Assembly: GCA_033026295.1 (NCBI GenBank)
Contig: CM065170.1
Coordinates: 6,704,540 to 6,768,539, forward strand
Source of the DNA: Channa striata
Taxonomy: Eukaryota > Chordata > Actinopteri > Anabantiformes > Channidae
Length of the DNA: 64,000 nt
Reading direction: 5' to 3'
Shown here: in pieces, positions 49,330-61,400 of the stretch
Layout of the letters: the number at the start of each line of letters is the position of its first letter
Numbering within the stretch: the first letter of the stretch is position 1
The notes under the pieces: generated by a model
Told to the model about the DNA's origin: nothing
Databases searched by the model: none
Seen by the model: the letters and a program-made list of their open reading frames with translations, nothing else
Program-made: the position numbers and the translations under genes

Positions 49330-51952
49330 ACTATATTTTACAGGAGCATAAGCACAAATGAGACACTCACAAGAATTAAGAACACAATTTAAATGTATTC
49401 AATGAAACTAAACAGTGCTTAACCTTGACCGCTAATCCATGACATGTCATCACCTTATTAACCTTTAAGCCGCTTTTTTAATCTTTACAACTTCCTCTGG
49501 CAGTTCAACCTTTTCCACCAACTAGCTGCTAACTAACATCGTCCGTCCATTGGTGCTGGACAAGCATGTGCATTAAAATCGTTCTTAACAGATGCCTCCT
49601 GAAACATTTGAACTTATAATTACAGAAATTTAAAATTGTGCATGAGCAGGAAAAGGAAATAATACTTATAGATTTATTCACTTGCCATTATAAACTGTTT
49701 GACTTTCTCTTAGCGAAGCAGCTGGGTCAGGCTTCACTATGACCTTTGCATCATTATTAGACGTACAATGTGTGGACGAGAACCCAATCCAAGCAAAGTA
49801 CCAAAACACAGTGTTACACTTTAGAGATGTTAGCCTTTCTCAGCAACTAGCAACCCTGTCAAGTCAGCAAAAGGAAGCAAAGGAAAAGGGTGTGTTGGGG
49901 AAAACATGATTATCTCCAAGCAAGAAAGTCGGCCAGTCAATAAACGCTAAGAGATTAATGGAGACAATCGGTGAGTTCCATCCTTGATTCTGGGAATTAG
50001 TTTAAGGATCAGACATGCTGAAACAGACTCTACAACTGAGTCGAAGTCAATGTATTGCCTTCTAGATCACGTGTGTGTGTGTGTGTGTCTTTAATTCCTC
50101 CTCTGTGTGTCACTCTCTTCCCTTCTGAGTGTGTAGCTGCTTATGCTTCTTGAGGCTCACAGGCTCCGTGGTGATTGACAGATGCTGGAAAGGGAGGCAG
50201 GAGGGTTATCAGCCCATCTGACAATCAAAGCCCACTTAAAGTAGCAGCACACAGGAAATAGGCCCAGGAGTTTGGGAGAAAGATGGGGAGAAGTTAAGTG
50301 AATTATTTTTTTATTTGTATTTTCTTTTATTTTTTACTGAAGACGGGTCACAAATAACACACTTTTTCCTGCATGCACACACCATGAGTAACTCGTTTAG
50401 CAGCCTGAAAGATCCAGTGTTGGATGCTCTGGGGCTAAATGGCTCAGATGCAAGATGTCCCAGTATCATGTGGAGCCACTCGCCTGTATGGAGACAAAAA
50501 GTTTCTGCTTCTTGTTCTCCCTTTGGGCATCTGTCCAAGCAGGTGGGCTGAATGAACCCAGTCACCTCCCTGTACATCACTGCTTACAAAATTAGTCTTT
50601 GGAGGCTGAACCCACTGCAACAAGCTTTTATTTTCATCCCTTGTCTTCTCCATTGTCCTCTTTACCTGCCCATTACTGAGGAGGAAAATTGGCAAGTTGC
50701 TCTAGTTTTGTGGATGCGTTCCCTGGACAGAGATTCAGGGCTGGAGATGTTCCAGACGGTGGGAAGGTAGAGAGTTGTACTCCATCCACCGTTTGCGCCG
50801 AGCACCTCACATGTAGGGTCTGCACAATGGAATTCCTCACGTTCCCAAAAGTGTGCGATTATTAAGCTTTCACTCACATGTATGAAGGTTCTAGTGTTCT
50901 CGCCTCAGGGTGTTCATGAGCATAAAAAAATCCACTGTTTTTCATAAGTAGTTCAAAAGTTGTTTATCATATGCACCATACTACATATGCTTTAGACTGT
51001 ATGATACATCCTTGGTCCTACTTGTAGTTTGTCTGGTCTAGAGTTCGTCATCAGTTCGTGTCCTGGTGTAGAACATATTTACCCATGATTGTATTATGTA
51101 TAGAATTATGCCAGCTGTCTGCGTCCACATCTGGTTTGAAGTAACAAGTGCTTTCAGGTAATAGCTGGTGATTTTCGACTTTTTTTAAATGATTATTTCC
51201 AAAACATACCATACAGAGATTAAAACAAACAATATTTAAATTCCTTTTTTTATCATTACATCTCCAAGCTCATTTGTCTGCGCCGTAGACGTCTCTACTC
51301 CCACCAGTGCCCATCACTTTTCTCTAAAGTAAGAGAAGTTAACTATGCAAGTGCATTATCTCCATCTCTAACATCTGCCTACTTTCACTACATAACCCTG
51401 GTTTACGGTTCACTGACAAACTTGCAGTGTTTAGTCTGACAGAGGAAGAGATTGTGTGGTGTGATGGTTTAATTGAACCACATTTTTTGTGGTTTGCTGA
51501 GGAAAATCCGCGGCGATATGCTGAGAGGAGCTGAAACAACCGTTTTTGACCAACAGTGGAGCTGTACTCCACTGACGAATACGCTGAAGCAGATTGTGGA
51601 TTCATGGACTTAATGACGAACAGATGCGATTGACTGGTTGGCTCTAATGTCTGGATGGGATGTTTTGACAATGAAAGAAAAGTGGAAAACCACCGGTGAA
51701 AACCACAAAGTGAAACTCAGCAGACAAGCAAACGCTGTCCATCATTTCCCCAACTTACACCAGACAAAATGCAAACCCAACCAGCTGCTTAACTAGCTGC
51801 CTGTAGTGGCGTCAGGCTGAGCTCTGTTACACCAGCTTACATATGTACAACTGTTATGTCTGTGTCAACTATAATAATACAAAGAATCCACTGGTCTTAT
51901 GGAATTTCAGCCCAAGATAAAACCAGAAGTGCTTTCGTCCTGTTCAGTGTGG
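49330..51952. other. Gene-free stretch
   Basis: No supported exon. (GT)9 at 50,071-50,088. Overlapping frames at 50,315-50,770 on both strands carry no known motif. Confidence 0.45.
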
Positions 51953-52018
51953 GAGGACGGTTAGTTCAGTGAGAGAGACACTAAGTGCATGTGCTGCGGG
52001 ATCAAAATCACTGATGCC
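51953..52018 (+). repeat. Degraded tRNA-like sequence (SINE head or dead tRNA)
   Basis: TTAGTTCAGTGAG (51,961-51,973) resembles a polymerase III A box, and GGGATCAAAATC (51,998-52,009) resembles a B box (consensus GGTTCGAnTCC), at tRNA-like spacing of about 37 bp. The B box has lost key bases and no clean acceptor stem forms, so function as a tRNA is unlikely. Confidence 0.45.
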
Positions 52019-55000
52019 TGAAAACTTCTTTGGCTTTTCAGTATGCAGCCGGTGATTAACTTTCACTGGGAAGAATGGGGCATTATTTGGAACATGCAAA
52101 ACAGGAACAGAGCGACATCTGCAAATGCCCCCAGCATTTGAGGCACAGGGTCCTCTCAGTTCCAGGTATTAACTGGGAACAGTGAGATTGCAGCGTGCCA
52201 TGCGTTTGAATCAGAATGAGGAGGAGGAACACTTTTTAAATGATTGCTAATGGCTTGTATCGGTCTCATCTTCTTTGAATAAGAACTCATTGCCGTCAAA
52301 CTCATTGGAAATTTTCAGACTTTGTTTTCTGAGGAGCTGTTATTATTGTTGGAGATCTCCTGTGCAGTTCTGTGACAGGATAATGAAATCATCCTTGAAC
52401 ACTCGCATCAATCACAGGCGTGTGCAAACTTTCTAGAGGAATAAAAAAAAAACCCAATCATTTCACCAGTGTGAGTTGAATGTATTGTCCCCATTTTTTT
52501 TTTTTTTTGTACATCATCACATCTGCCAATCAGTCTGAAGGTGAGAAATGTTCCCAGTCTAAGAATATGAAAACGTTTAAAGTCAGTGGGGTGGAAAAAC
52601 TTAAGCTACGGAATTGTATATCAGTAATGCAGTTAGAACAGAGGCGACTCTCGCTCGCTCGCTCTCACTTGCTAAAAATACTGTAGGGTGTTTTGTGATG
52701 GAGTCACCCACCATGGGGCCGTAGTCTGTCGGTAGATCTGACGTTAATCCTCTGGGCATCTTTTCAAAGCACTCATTTTGTTGGTGCTCTGAAACATCAT
52801 ATCACATTTCCAAACATTTTATTTAGTGAGTCCTCAAGGCGCAAATTACGTCTCTGAGGCACAGACGACTCTTTCAGCACACACTGCGCTGTCTGTAAAC
52901 ACTAGCAACATGGGAGTGATGGGGAATGCTGGTTGGCTGAACCACTAATTCTGTTCCTGGAGTTTCTCTGTGGCAGTTCTTTGTACCTTTCTGTTCCTCC
53001 CCACTGTTGTCCGTAAAGCACAAAAAAAAAAGAGAGATCTTTTTAAACAAAGTGCAACCTTCTTTACGAAAGGAGAGAAATGCCGGAGATTATGTGAACT
53101 GGGTCCATTTGATGTCGTGAGGAAATTGTGCATAATATGGCTCATATTTTACTCCAAAAGTACTGCCGTATGTGTCTGTGCGTATCTGCGTCTGACTCAT
53201 TACAAGGGTAGAAACGAACGCTTTGCGTGTGCCCATGTTGGTGTGTGTCTGTCTATCTTAAGCGACAGTGCGCATGTGTGTCGCTGTGCTCCTGTACGGG
53301 AGCTCAGCAAGACAAAGGACCCATTGAGTCATTGCGTGACTCTCCCATTACAGGCAATAGCTCCTATTTTCAGAGCTCCCTAACTCTCATTATGGGCTCA
53401 TACTGCAGACAGAATATGGCTGACGTTTACACATAATGCTCTGCCACCGTCCCGTCCTGCGCACTAATCGACTGTGTTAACGAGCGGGTTAAAGACCGTG
53501 GTGAACGGCATTAATGACGGGCCTGTAAATACAGTGAGGGAAAGGAAGCCTTTGCATAAATGGAGCGGGTTAAGGCCAGCTCGGAATCAGGGCGAGGGTT
53601 TAGCCATGAAGCCGGGGGCTTTGCAAAGCCTGTGAGGATATAGAGCTGCGCTGGCCGTGATCTCAGGAGGCTTGAAAGGGGCGCCGCACCCTCCGAGAAT
53701 CACAAAGTCTGTGGCGAAGCAATTAACACCGAGGCACTTGATGACCTCAGCATATAAGGCAGGGGAGCAGAAAGCAGTGTGACATTTGTGTCTGAGACGC
53801 GCAACTTTCCTGCTCTGCTACTGAACATGATAATTTCTCTTGTCAGGATGTGATTATCTGCTCTGGGCTCACTCAGCCTAAACCCCCCCCCCCCATCCAA
53901 CCCCCCAATTATTGTGCTCTTAGGAAAACAGCCATCAGCACACGATGGCGTGACGCCAGCGTCGCGTTCCTGCAGACGTGTCCTCTCGCCACGAAGGGGA
54001 CAGAGATTTCGTCCGTGTTTCTGGTGTCACAGTGCTCTTTAAAGCCTTGCCAAATGATGCTTTTGTTGGTCATATCCACAAGGCTATCCACTGGTATGAG
54101 ACAAAATAACTAGGAGCAAAAAAAAAGTGAGTGAAAGAGATAAAGTGAGAGTCACAGAGAGAGAGAGAGAGAGAGAGAGGGGGATGGCTGAGCTGACTGT
54201 GGCCAGTCACCATGGCAACCCCTTTGACATGCAGCTGCCATACCTGCTGCCAATATCAGAGCTTTATTCAACTACTTACTTTGTGTCTTTGTATACGAGA
54301 TACACACTCCCAGGTTTGTAGAATAGATATGCACAGCATGTGTGATTATTTTCAGCCTGCCTGTATTAATATACCTTGAGTGCTTGCAGTAATTATGTCT
54401 GAGAGCTGGTGTTTGGCAGAAAAGGCTGCTTTAAAGGGAATTTTCAGGCACCTCTCACTGGTAATTACTTTAAAGTATTACCGTAGTTTAAACTGAGGGG
54501 CCCTGGTGAACACACGTGCGTGTTTATCAGAGTTTTTGAAGGTGTGAAGTCACGGTTGTAGAGGTAAAGCTGCAGGGCAGAGTTTGAACTTTAAACACTT
54601 CTCATCTTACAAGAGGCCGTACTGTGCTGTGGACTTGCTATCAAAGCAGGACTGTCAATTCTTAGTTGACCTGTAGGTTCTGCCTGAGGGCGGGTGACAT
54701 CAGTGAGGCCCGACAAACGGTGACCAAACACCTGCGGCGTCCCAACCTCTGCACACACACAGAGCGGATTCCTGCTACCTTCGTTGTGATATTGTGCATA
54801 TCTTTACACATAGTGGACATTTGTTATATGCAGTAACACATCTGCATTAGTGTACACGCACATATGAAGCTGACGGATTTCCTCTCACTGGCCACTCAAC
54901 ACCATGGAAAACACCTGCGGCACAGTAATTCTCCTTTGGGTTCCACAGAGCTGCTGTGTTTGTATTTTAGTAGAAGTGTTGTTTTGGCCCCAAGAGATAG

Positions 55001-56204
55001 CAGCAAGCCAATCGACGCACACACAGACATTCATATACACAGGGTACCAACACACACACATATCAGCCAAGAAGAATATTTTTGAGGTTTTGAAAAAAAA
55101 ACTTCAATAAGAGTCATAAACACACAGATGAATTAATAATAGTGCTATAAAAAGCAACCTTCCGCTCAGGCTGCTGTATCCGGGCAAAATTCTCCTCACA
55201 AGACATTTTCATGTCACTCATTCTTTGCACACAGGGGACTGGGACACAGATAGTTATGCAAAGCACTTAACCATATGCACACTTTATGGCCCTTTACACA
55301 ATCCTCCTATTTCAGTTTGTTGCCATAATGAATAATCTGTGTCACAACTGAGAGCACAAAAAGAAAAAAAACCCTACTGGGGTTTCAGGTAAAATGAATG
55401 CATTTTTTATCATGTGTACATTATGAAAACAGATTCTCCTTACTGCTTCCAAAGCAAGGTAATAACCCAACATAAATGTATTGGCAGTAGTGGTGGTAGT
55501 AGTTATGTTTAAACATTATATGATCCTGTTGAGACAAAATAAGGATTTTGTATATGACAGACAGACATCTTCTTATTTAAACAATCGGGATAGAACATGA
55601 TGGTGGGAAAGGCAGACCGAAATGGTCGTTTTGTGATTTCCAAGAAATTATTTGAAACATCAATGATTTTACAAGTGGAAACTCAGTGTGTGACAGACAA
55701 GTACTTTTGTGACATACTGCACAGTCTCGCAGCTCTGTGATTGCTCATTGTAAAGAAAAGAGGGAGAAAAATTGAGTTCCAACATTTTTCTTTTGCTTTT
55801 ATAGTGACTCACATATGGTAAATGTGTCAAAGTAAAAGAGCTTCAGGAACTTATATTGCAAGAGTTTTTGGCCCCTGGCTCCGAGTCCTGTAATATTGGA
55901 TTTCTGCCAGTTCTAACCTATATTTGCATATGTACAGTAAATGTTCATGAAATACTGTATTTATCTGTTACACTCAAACAGTAGCTGGACACATTTGTAA
56001 TTTACCCGTTAAATGCGATGGTGAGCAAATGGGAACTGGCTACTGTAGCTGGATGCTTAGTCGCCACCAACCTCCAAGGCAAATAGAAGCCAGTTAAAAG
56101 TTCAGTCCTTATGGGCACCAACTATAAATCTGTGTATCATTAGTTTTAATTATTTGTTTCTGACAAATATTTCATTCAGATTTCTCTAGTTTTGTCCCAC
56201 TAGA
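52019..56204. other. Gene-free stretch
   Basis: No supported exon. It has a T run at 52,494-52,508, a C12 run at 53,883-53,894 and an (AG)12 at 54,156-54,179. The relatively GC-rich block 53,440-53,760, with ATTAACACCGAGGCACTTGA and GGTTAAAGACCGTGGTGAAC, is even in composition and may be regulatory. Confidence 0.45.
54156..54179. repeat. (AG)12 microsatellite
   Basis: Uninterrupted AG run. Confidence 0.95.
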
Positions 56205-56811
56205 CCAGGGGTCTAACACATCACGAGCGAGCAAGCGACCACTTTCCAAGTAGCCCAACAAACGGTTAATAAATCCTACATAAATTTGAAAAATTGATTG
56301 ACCATTAGCTGTCAATCAAACTGTGTGCTGCTGTCAAGCTTGATGAGCCAGTCAGTGTTAACTTAGCATCATCACATTTAGCAAGTTTTCAGACCCTCTG
56401 TCCAATCTTTTTCAACAACGCCACAAGCGACAAATCTTTTTTCTGGTGTTGTTGGAGACGAGCCACTTCTCAGCGAACAGCGAGTGCTGCCGTAGGTCCA
56501 TCCCACGTCCCAAAGCACAGGCAGCTCAGAGCTCGGATCCTCGAATGTTCACCCCTCCGCTGTGTGCCCCCACTCGTACCCGAACCAGTAAGAGTACACA
56601 ATGGAAAGAAATGCAAAAATAAATAGTTAAATATCTCATGATATTTAATGCAAAATGTGAGTTATAGACAAAATCGTATCTTATTTTATCAACGTATCTT
56701 ATTACTTGTGTCGAAATAAGCTATAAGAATAAACTGGAGTCGCTCTCCGCCATTTTCATTTTGTCAAAGTAGCTCTCAGGGTAAAAAAAGGTTCGGAGGC
56801 CTCTGCCCTGG
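56205..56811. mobile_element. hAT-like non-autonomous element remnant
   Basis: The left end CCAGGGGTCTAACAC and the right end, read on the minus strand, CCAGGGCAGAGGCCTCCGAA are inverted. The right end also holds GTAGCTCTCAGGG then a run of A and GGTTCGG, close to the well-known vertebrate hAT end 'caggggtccccaacctttttggcttgaagagctac'. The element is about 607 bp with no intact transposase. An 8-bp target duplication is not recognisable (CACTAGAC versus GACAGGCG), so the copy is old or rearranged. Confidence 0.55.
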
Positions 56812-58279
56812 ACAGGCGTTAGATGTTTAGGCCTTTGTGTCAGTAGACTTGATACCAAACCCGCCTGTCTGGCAGACGGCACTACTTCATTGCCTGAATC
56901 TGTCCCTCTTCGGCTCTCACTGGATGTAATTTAGAGTCGTTGTGATTAAAAGAAAGGAACATGGGAAAAAGAATTATCATTAGTCACAACAACTGCTTTG
57001 ACCACCGCAACCAAAGCAAAATAATCCACAAAATCCACAGCACGATGAAGCAGCGGCTAGTTAGCATGTCTGCAGGTGATGCGCCTAAGTATTTCCCCAA
57101 CATTTCATCATCATCAGACGCTTGTAGCCTACAGGAAGTGTCAAATGTTCTCATTACAGATGATGTTTTCTTTTTTTCTACGAATACACAAGTTACAGGC
57201 AGAAATAAACATTAATAATTTGTGCACATTTTGAGCCACAAAATTAAAACCACCACTTACAATGTTGTACGACTGGTATTAAAAACCGAAACACAGCTTG
57301 ACTGATTTCAGACTAAACTTTTATTAGATAAGGCGCAATACTTGGTACTTTGATGTTCTTACAGTATAATACAGCTTTGAGTCAGTGTATTCCCTGAGTG
57401 CATCTGAACATACTTTAAGTTAACAGCAATTTACCTCCTATAGTACTGAAATATGACAGCAGGGAATAACCCTCAAATTAGGCTGTCGATGCTTTCGTAA
57501 ACACACTAAAAGCTCCTAGCGCCACATCACACTGCCTTGATGCATCTTCTATATTCTCAATGTGTTTGCAACATCAAAAAAAGAGTGAAATGATCATTCT
57601 CTGGGGCGAATTTTACTTTGAAAGCTGACTATTCAGTGTGCTGTTGCTGCCGCTTTAAATGTTCCACCTGCAAAGCACCAGGACTGGATTAAAAGCAAAA
57701 AAACATGCATTTGATGTGTTAATTCTTATCATATCCAAAGTCTTGAGAATAAACATTCAAACACAGTTACTGAAAATGTGACGAGTCAGAATTTATATGA
57801 GATACGTATATATTTATGACATACTTTGTGTGTGCAGAAATTTTTTTTAAGGTACTTGTAGAATCTTTTAGGCCTCAGCTGCAGCATCGGTGAGTGTTTA
57901 TCATTTATCATTTTTATGTCTTGTTATGTCTTGTGGCATTTCAGTATCGTTCATTAATTTTGCATTGTTATTTGTGTTGTTCGCACAAAAGTCTTTTAGT
58001 CCAGTAAAGCTCATTTAATTTGGATTTGATAAAGGAACAAAGACAGAAACAGAGACAGAGAGTCACAAAAAAGGAAAAAAGAGACAATATTTCGTCCTCA
58101 CTCTGACAGACTTGAGTCTGTCACATCTCTGCTGACTTGGAGAAGTCATGATTGGAATACTGAATATGAATATTCGTATCCTCTTTCCATTGTGTGCTGG
58201 TGTTCGCCGATGCACTTCAAACCCCATGGACTGCCACTTTCAGCAGCCTATATTTTTTGCTGTTGGGGCGATACGGTAA
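56812..58279. other. Gene-free stretch
   Basis: No supported exon. The phrase TTTTGAGCCACAAAATTAAA followed by ACCACC (57,229-57,254) resembles a common fish repeat phrase ('attttgagc..cattaaaaccacc'), but too little remains to classify it. Confidence 0.4.
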
Positions 58280-58400
58280 CTGAGATAGAGGGTTTTGTTG
58301 CAGCTCATTGCATAATGTCAATAGACAATTAGGCATTTACTGGATTCTACCCGCAAGCTAATTAGAGCTACGTAATTAGCGGAGGGAGAGTCTTAAGTGT
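58280..58400. promoter_or_regulatory. Candidate enhancer core with inverted homeodomain sites
   Basis: GCTAATTA (58,357-58,364) and TAATTAGC (58,373-58,380) are exact inverted copies separated by 8 bp. ACAATTAGGC precedes them at 58,325. Paired TAATTA sites are binding sites for homeodomain proteins. A surrounding coding frame is absent. Confidence 0.35.
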
Positions 58401-61400
58401 TCCTAAATGGAGCACCAGATAGCCACTTACTGTACGTGGTGTTGTGCTGTGCTTTGGCCTGACACTCCAATTTCAGCCCCAGAGACACTCAGACGAGGAC
58501 TAGCGGTGCTTGACAAGGCTCAACATGGCGTTAAGTCAGGATAAGTGGATAAGACCGCGGTGCTGCTTGGATTTTTTTTTTTTTTCCTCTCGAAAAAGTG
58601 GTCGGTGCTTCTTCTTTATAGCCTGAACTCACACTGAGAACAAAGTCGTCATACGAGGAGCCAAAGGACTGGAACTGTAACGCTTTAAAGTGGATATTCA
58701 CTTTGGATGCATTGTTGGTCTTTGGAGAGTTTTCTCAGGCATACTCACGTCTACTCGTGAATGACAGTTTGCAGATAAACATCGAAGTAAAAGCTGAATA
58801 AACGACTTTTCGACATGCCAAACACAACTTTTTTTTACTTAGTTATTCCAGTCATGCTCATCCCCTTGACCTCGTCACATCTTACAACTCATCGTGCTTC
58901 TTTGACTCTCTCTCCCCTTTTTCGACTCCCCTGGGTTCATTTCAAAAATGCCTGATTTATTTTGCTCTGATGGACTTCCAACTGTGATGCAAGACTTTCC
59001 AAGACTGGGATGTCTTCTCTCCTTCTGTCCTTTACATCTTTCCATCTACCGTACACCTCCTTGTGATGTGCTCCAATCAACATTCCCGTCACATCTATGC
59101 CTTAATCTGTCTCCTGTCCATCAGTTTATTCACAAACCTCTGTGCTCTCTCTCTTACAGCTCAGTCAAAGACATCAAATGGTAAATTCATATCCAACAGG
59201 CAGGCAGCCATCAAGCAGCACTCTTATGACAAGTGAGAATGAAATGGGAATGTTTGTGAAATAGTATTTATACAATATGACTGTAGGTCATTTTTGTAAC
59301 ACCTAACGTGTTTTTGCACAGGGAATATTTCATGAATTATACACAGTTCTTTAATAGCACGGCAGTTAGTACAGCTGCTCATACCAAAATCAATTTCTAC
59401 AATGTACAATAGAATACATTGCCACTATAGGACTGTACAAAGACCCAGTGAACCCTTTCTTAAAAACAGCGCTGCCGTGTAGGGAGGCAGGGGTATGTTA
59501 GATCAGTGCCAAAATGGTGGCCAGATTAACTTTTCGCTCCAAACACTGAAAAACATAACTCTATAAAAGCAAATGCTGCAGTTACTTAATAAAAAAGGTT
59601 AAAATAAGCACGTAAAGATCCAATATGATGTGATGTAAGCTTAAGACTCAAAATCAATCTGCTCTGCCTTGCCCAGTCGTTCCTTTCTTTCTGCTCTGCT
59701 ATGCTCTTCTACTCTATGCTGTGCTCCACCGTGCTATGAACAGCCCCTCAGGTATCAGCCATTATCACATGACAATACGCGGCTATGCTGCCACTGCTTT
59801 TCTGTGACTTTAGCTTCACAAGATGCACCAACACACCTCTACAATATGTCTTTTTTTTTTTTTTTTTTAATACAATTTTTTTAAAATTGCACACTTTAGT
59901 TTTAAATTCGTTCATTTTTATTTTAACTACAGTACTTTGTCTGTCATTATGTTGAAGTTCAGGACTTACTGATTACAGTGTAGCTGCCAGTCCAGTCGCT
60001 GGGCAACGTTTCCAAACGGTTCAGCGTGTCCAAAGTGATTGGTTTGAATTAGCAGTCAAAAAGCCATTAAAAGATTGACAGATTGATTACAGTGACCAGG
60101 TTAGTTACTGCTGCCCGCACCTTCTACTACATAAAAAGAAAAATTATTGAATTTAAGAGGCGCTCTGTATGCACAAGATGTTAAGCTGTAGATGCACCTG
60201 TATATGCTCTACAGATCTCTCATTTGTGCTTACAAAAAGAAATGAATAAAGGAGAAACTTTCATGCTTCAGCCAACGTGGGCGGAAAGTGCCATGAATAA
60301 AATTACAACTGCTGCTGAGCAAGTCAGACAGATCCGAGCCGTCACCGCAAGCTAAACTTCGTGCCTTAATAAAGAGTGTTGATATGGATGAGTTGGGACA
60401 AACGTTATATTCAGTTAAATAATAATTAAAAAGCTGTAAATTTGATGAGGTTTCATAAAAGTGTAAATCAGCAGCATGTGTATATATTAAGCAATAATAG
60501 TATATTTATACTTTCAGAATAAAATACATCAGTTGATGATTATTTCTCTATATCAAATAACCGACATACAGATGTTTGCTCAGGTCTTTTTCTTTCTGAC
60601 AGTGTTTACATTCTCTTTCCGTCTCTGTTTCATCCCATCCACAAGTGTAAAGAAATCCTCACACCTCCAAGCGATAATGCCAGTGGCTTAGATTCACTCT
60701 TTCTTCTGAGAGACACAGGTTTGGATTTGGACTCGAGCATAAATCTGCCCCTGAAGCTTCAGCCTTCTATCAGCAGACATTTCATAAGTTGTCCCCAGTT
60801 GGATGCTTGGCTAGACCGAGACCTGGGAATCAAACCGTGAATGACTGACCCCCAGCTGCTTATCCAACCTGCCCTACTGTACCTCCTGCAGAATGACGGC
60901 AATCTGCCGATAAGCCCATTCAGTGCGTGAAGGAGGGAGGTTCTACACGGACCCCAAGTGTCAGGAACCTCTGTTCCTCAGTCAAAGTCTCTGATTCAGA
61001 GAAGCTGCTTTTCCAATTAAATAGTTTTGCAGATATATAGTTTGCAGACTTATTAAGCCAAACAAACTTTTAAATCCCAGTAAAGGTTAATCTCATAAAT
61101 AATAACCGAAGCATTTGCCAAACACACTAGCTGCAACAACAAAGCAGCCTGGTGGCATTAATGTAATATTTAATGCTCTGCTTAATGATGCCTGTCATGG
61201 GCATCATTACCTTTTTTTGTCCATTGTCCTGGCTGATTGGTGGATGTGATTTAAAAAATGGCCTCTTTTTCCTTAATGTGCAGTATGTTCTGTAATTATA
61301 TGTATAAGACCCTCTCTTTTGTGTCAAATTGTTTTTTGGATATACAAATGAACCATGCACAGGCATCTCCGTGTATGTTTTCCACTTCAGTGGTCGAGTA

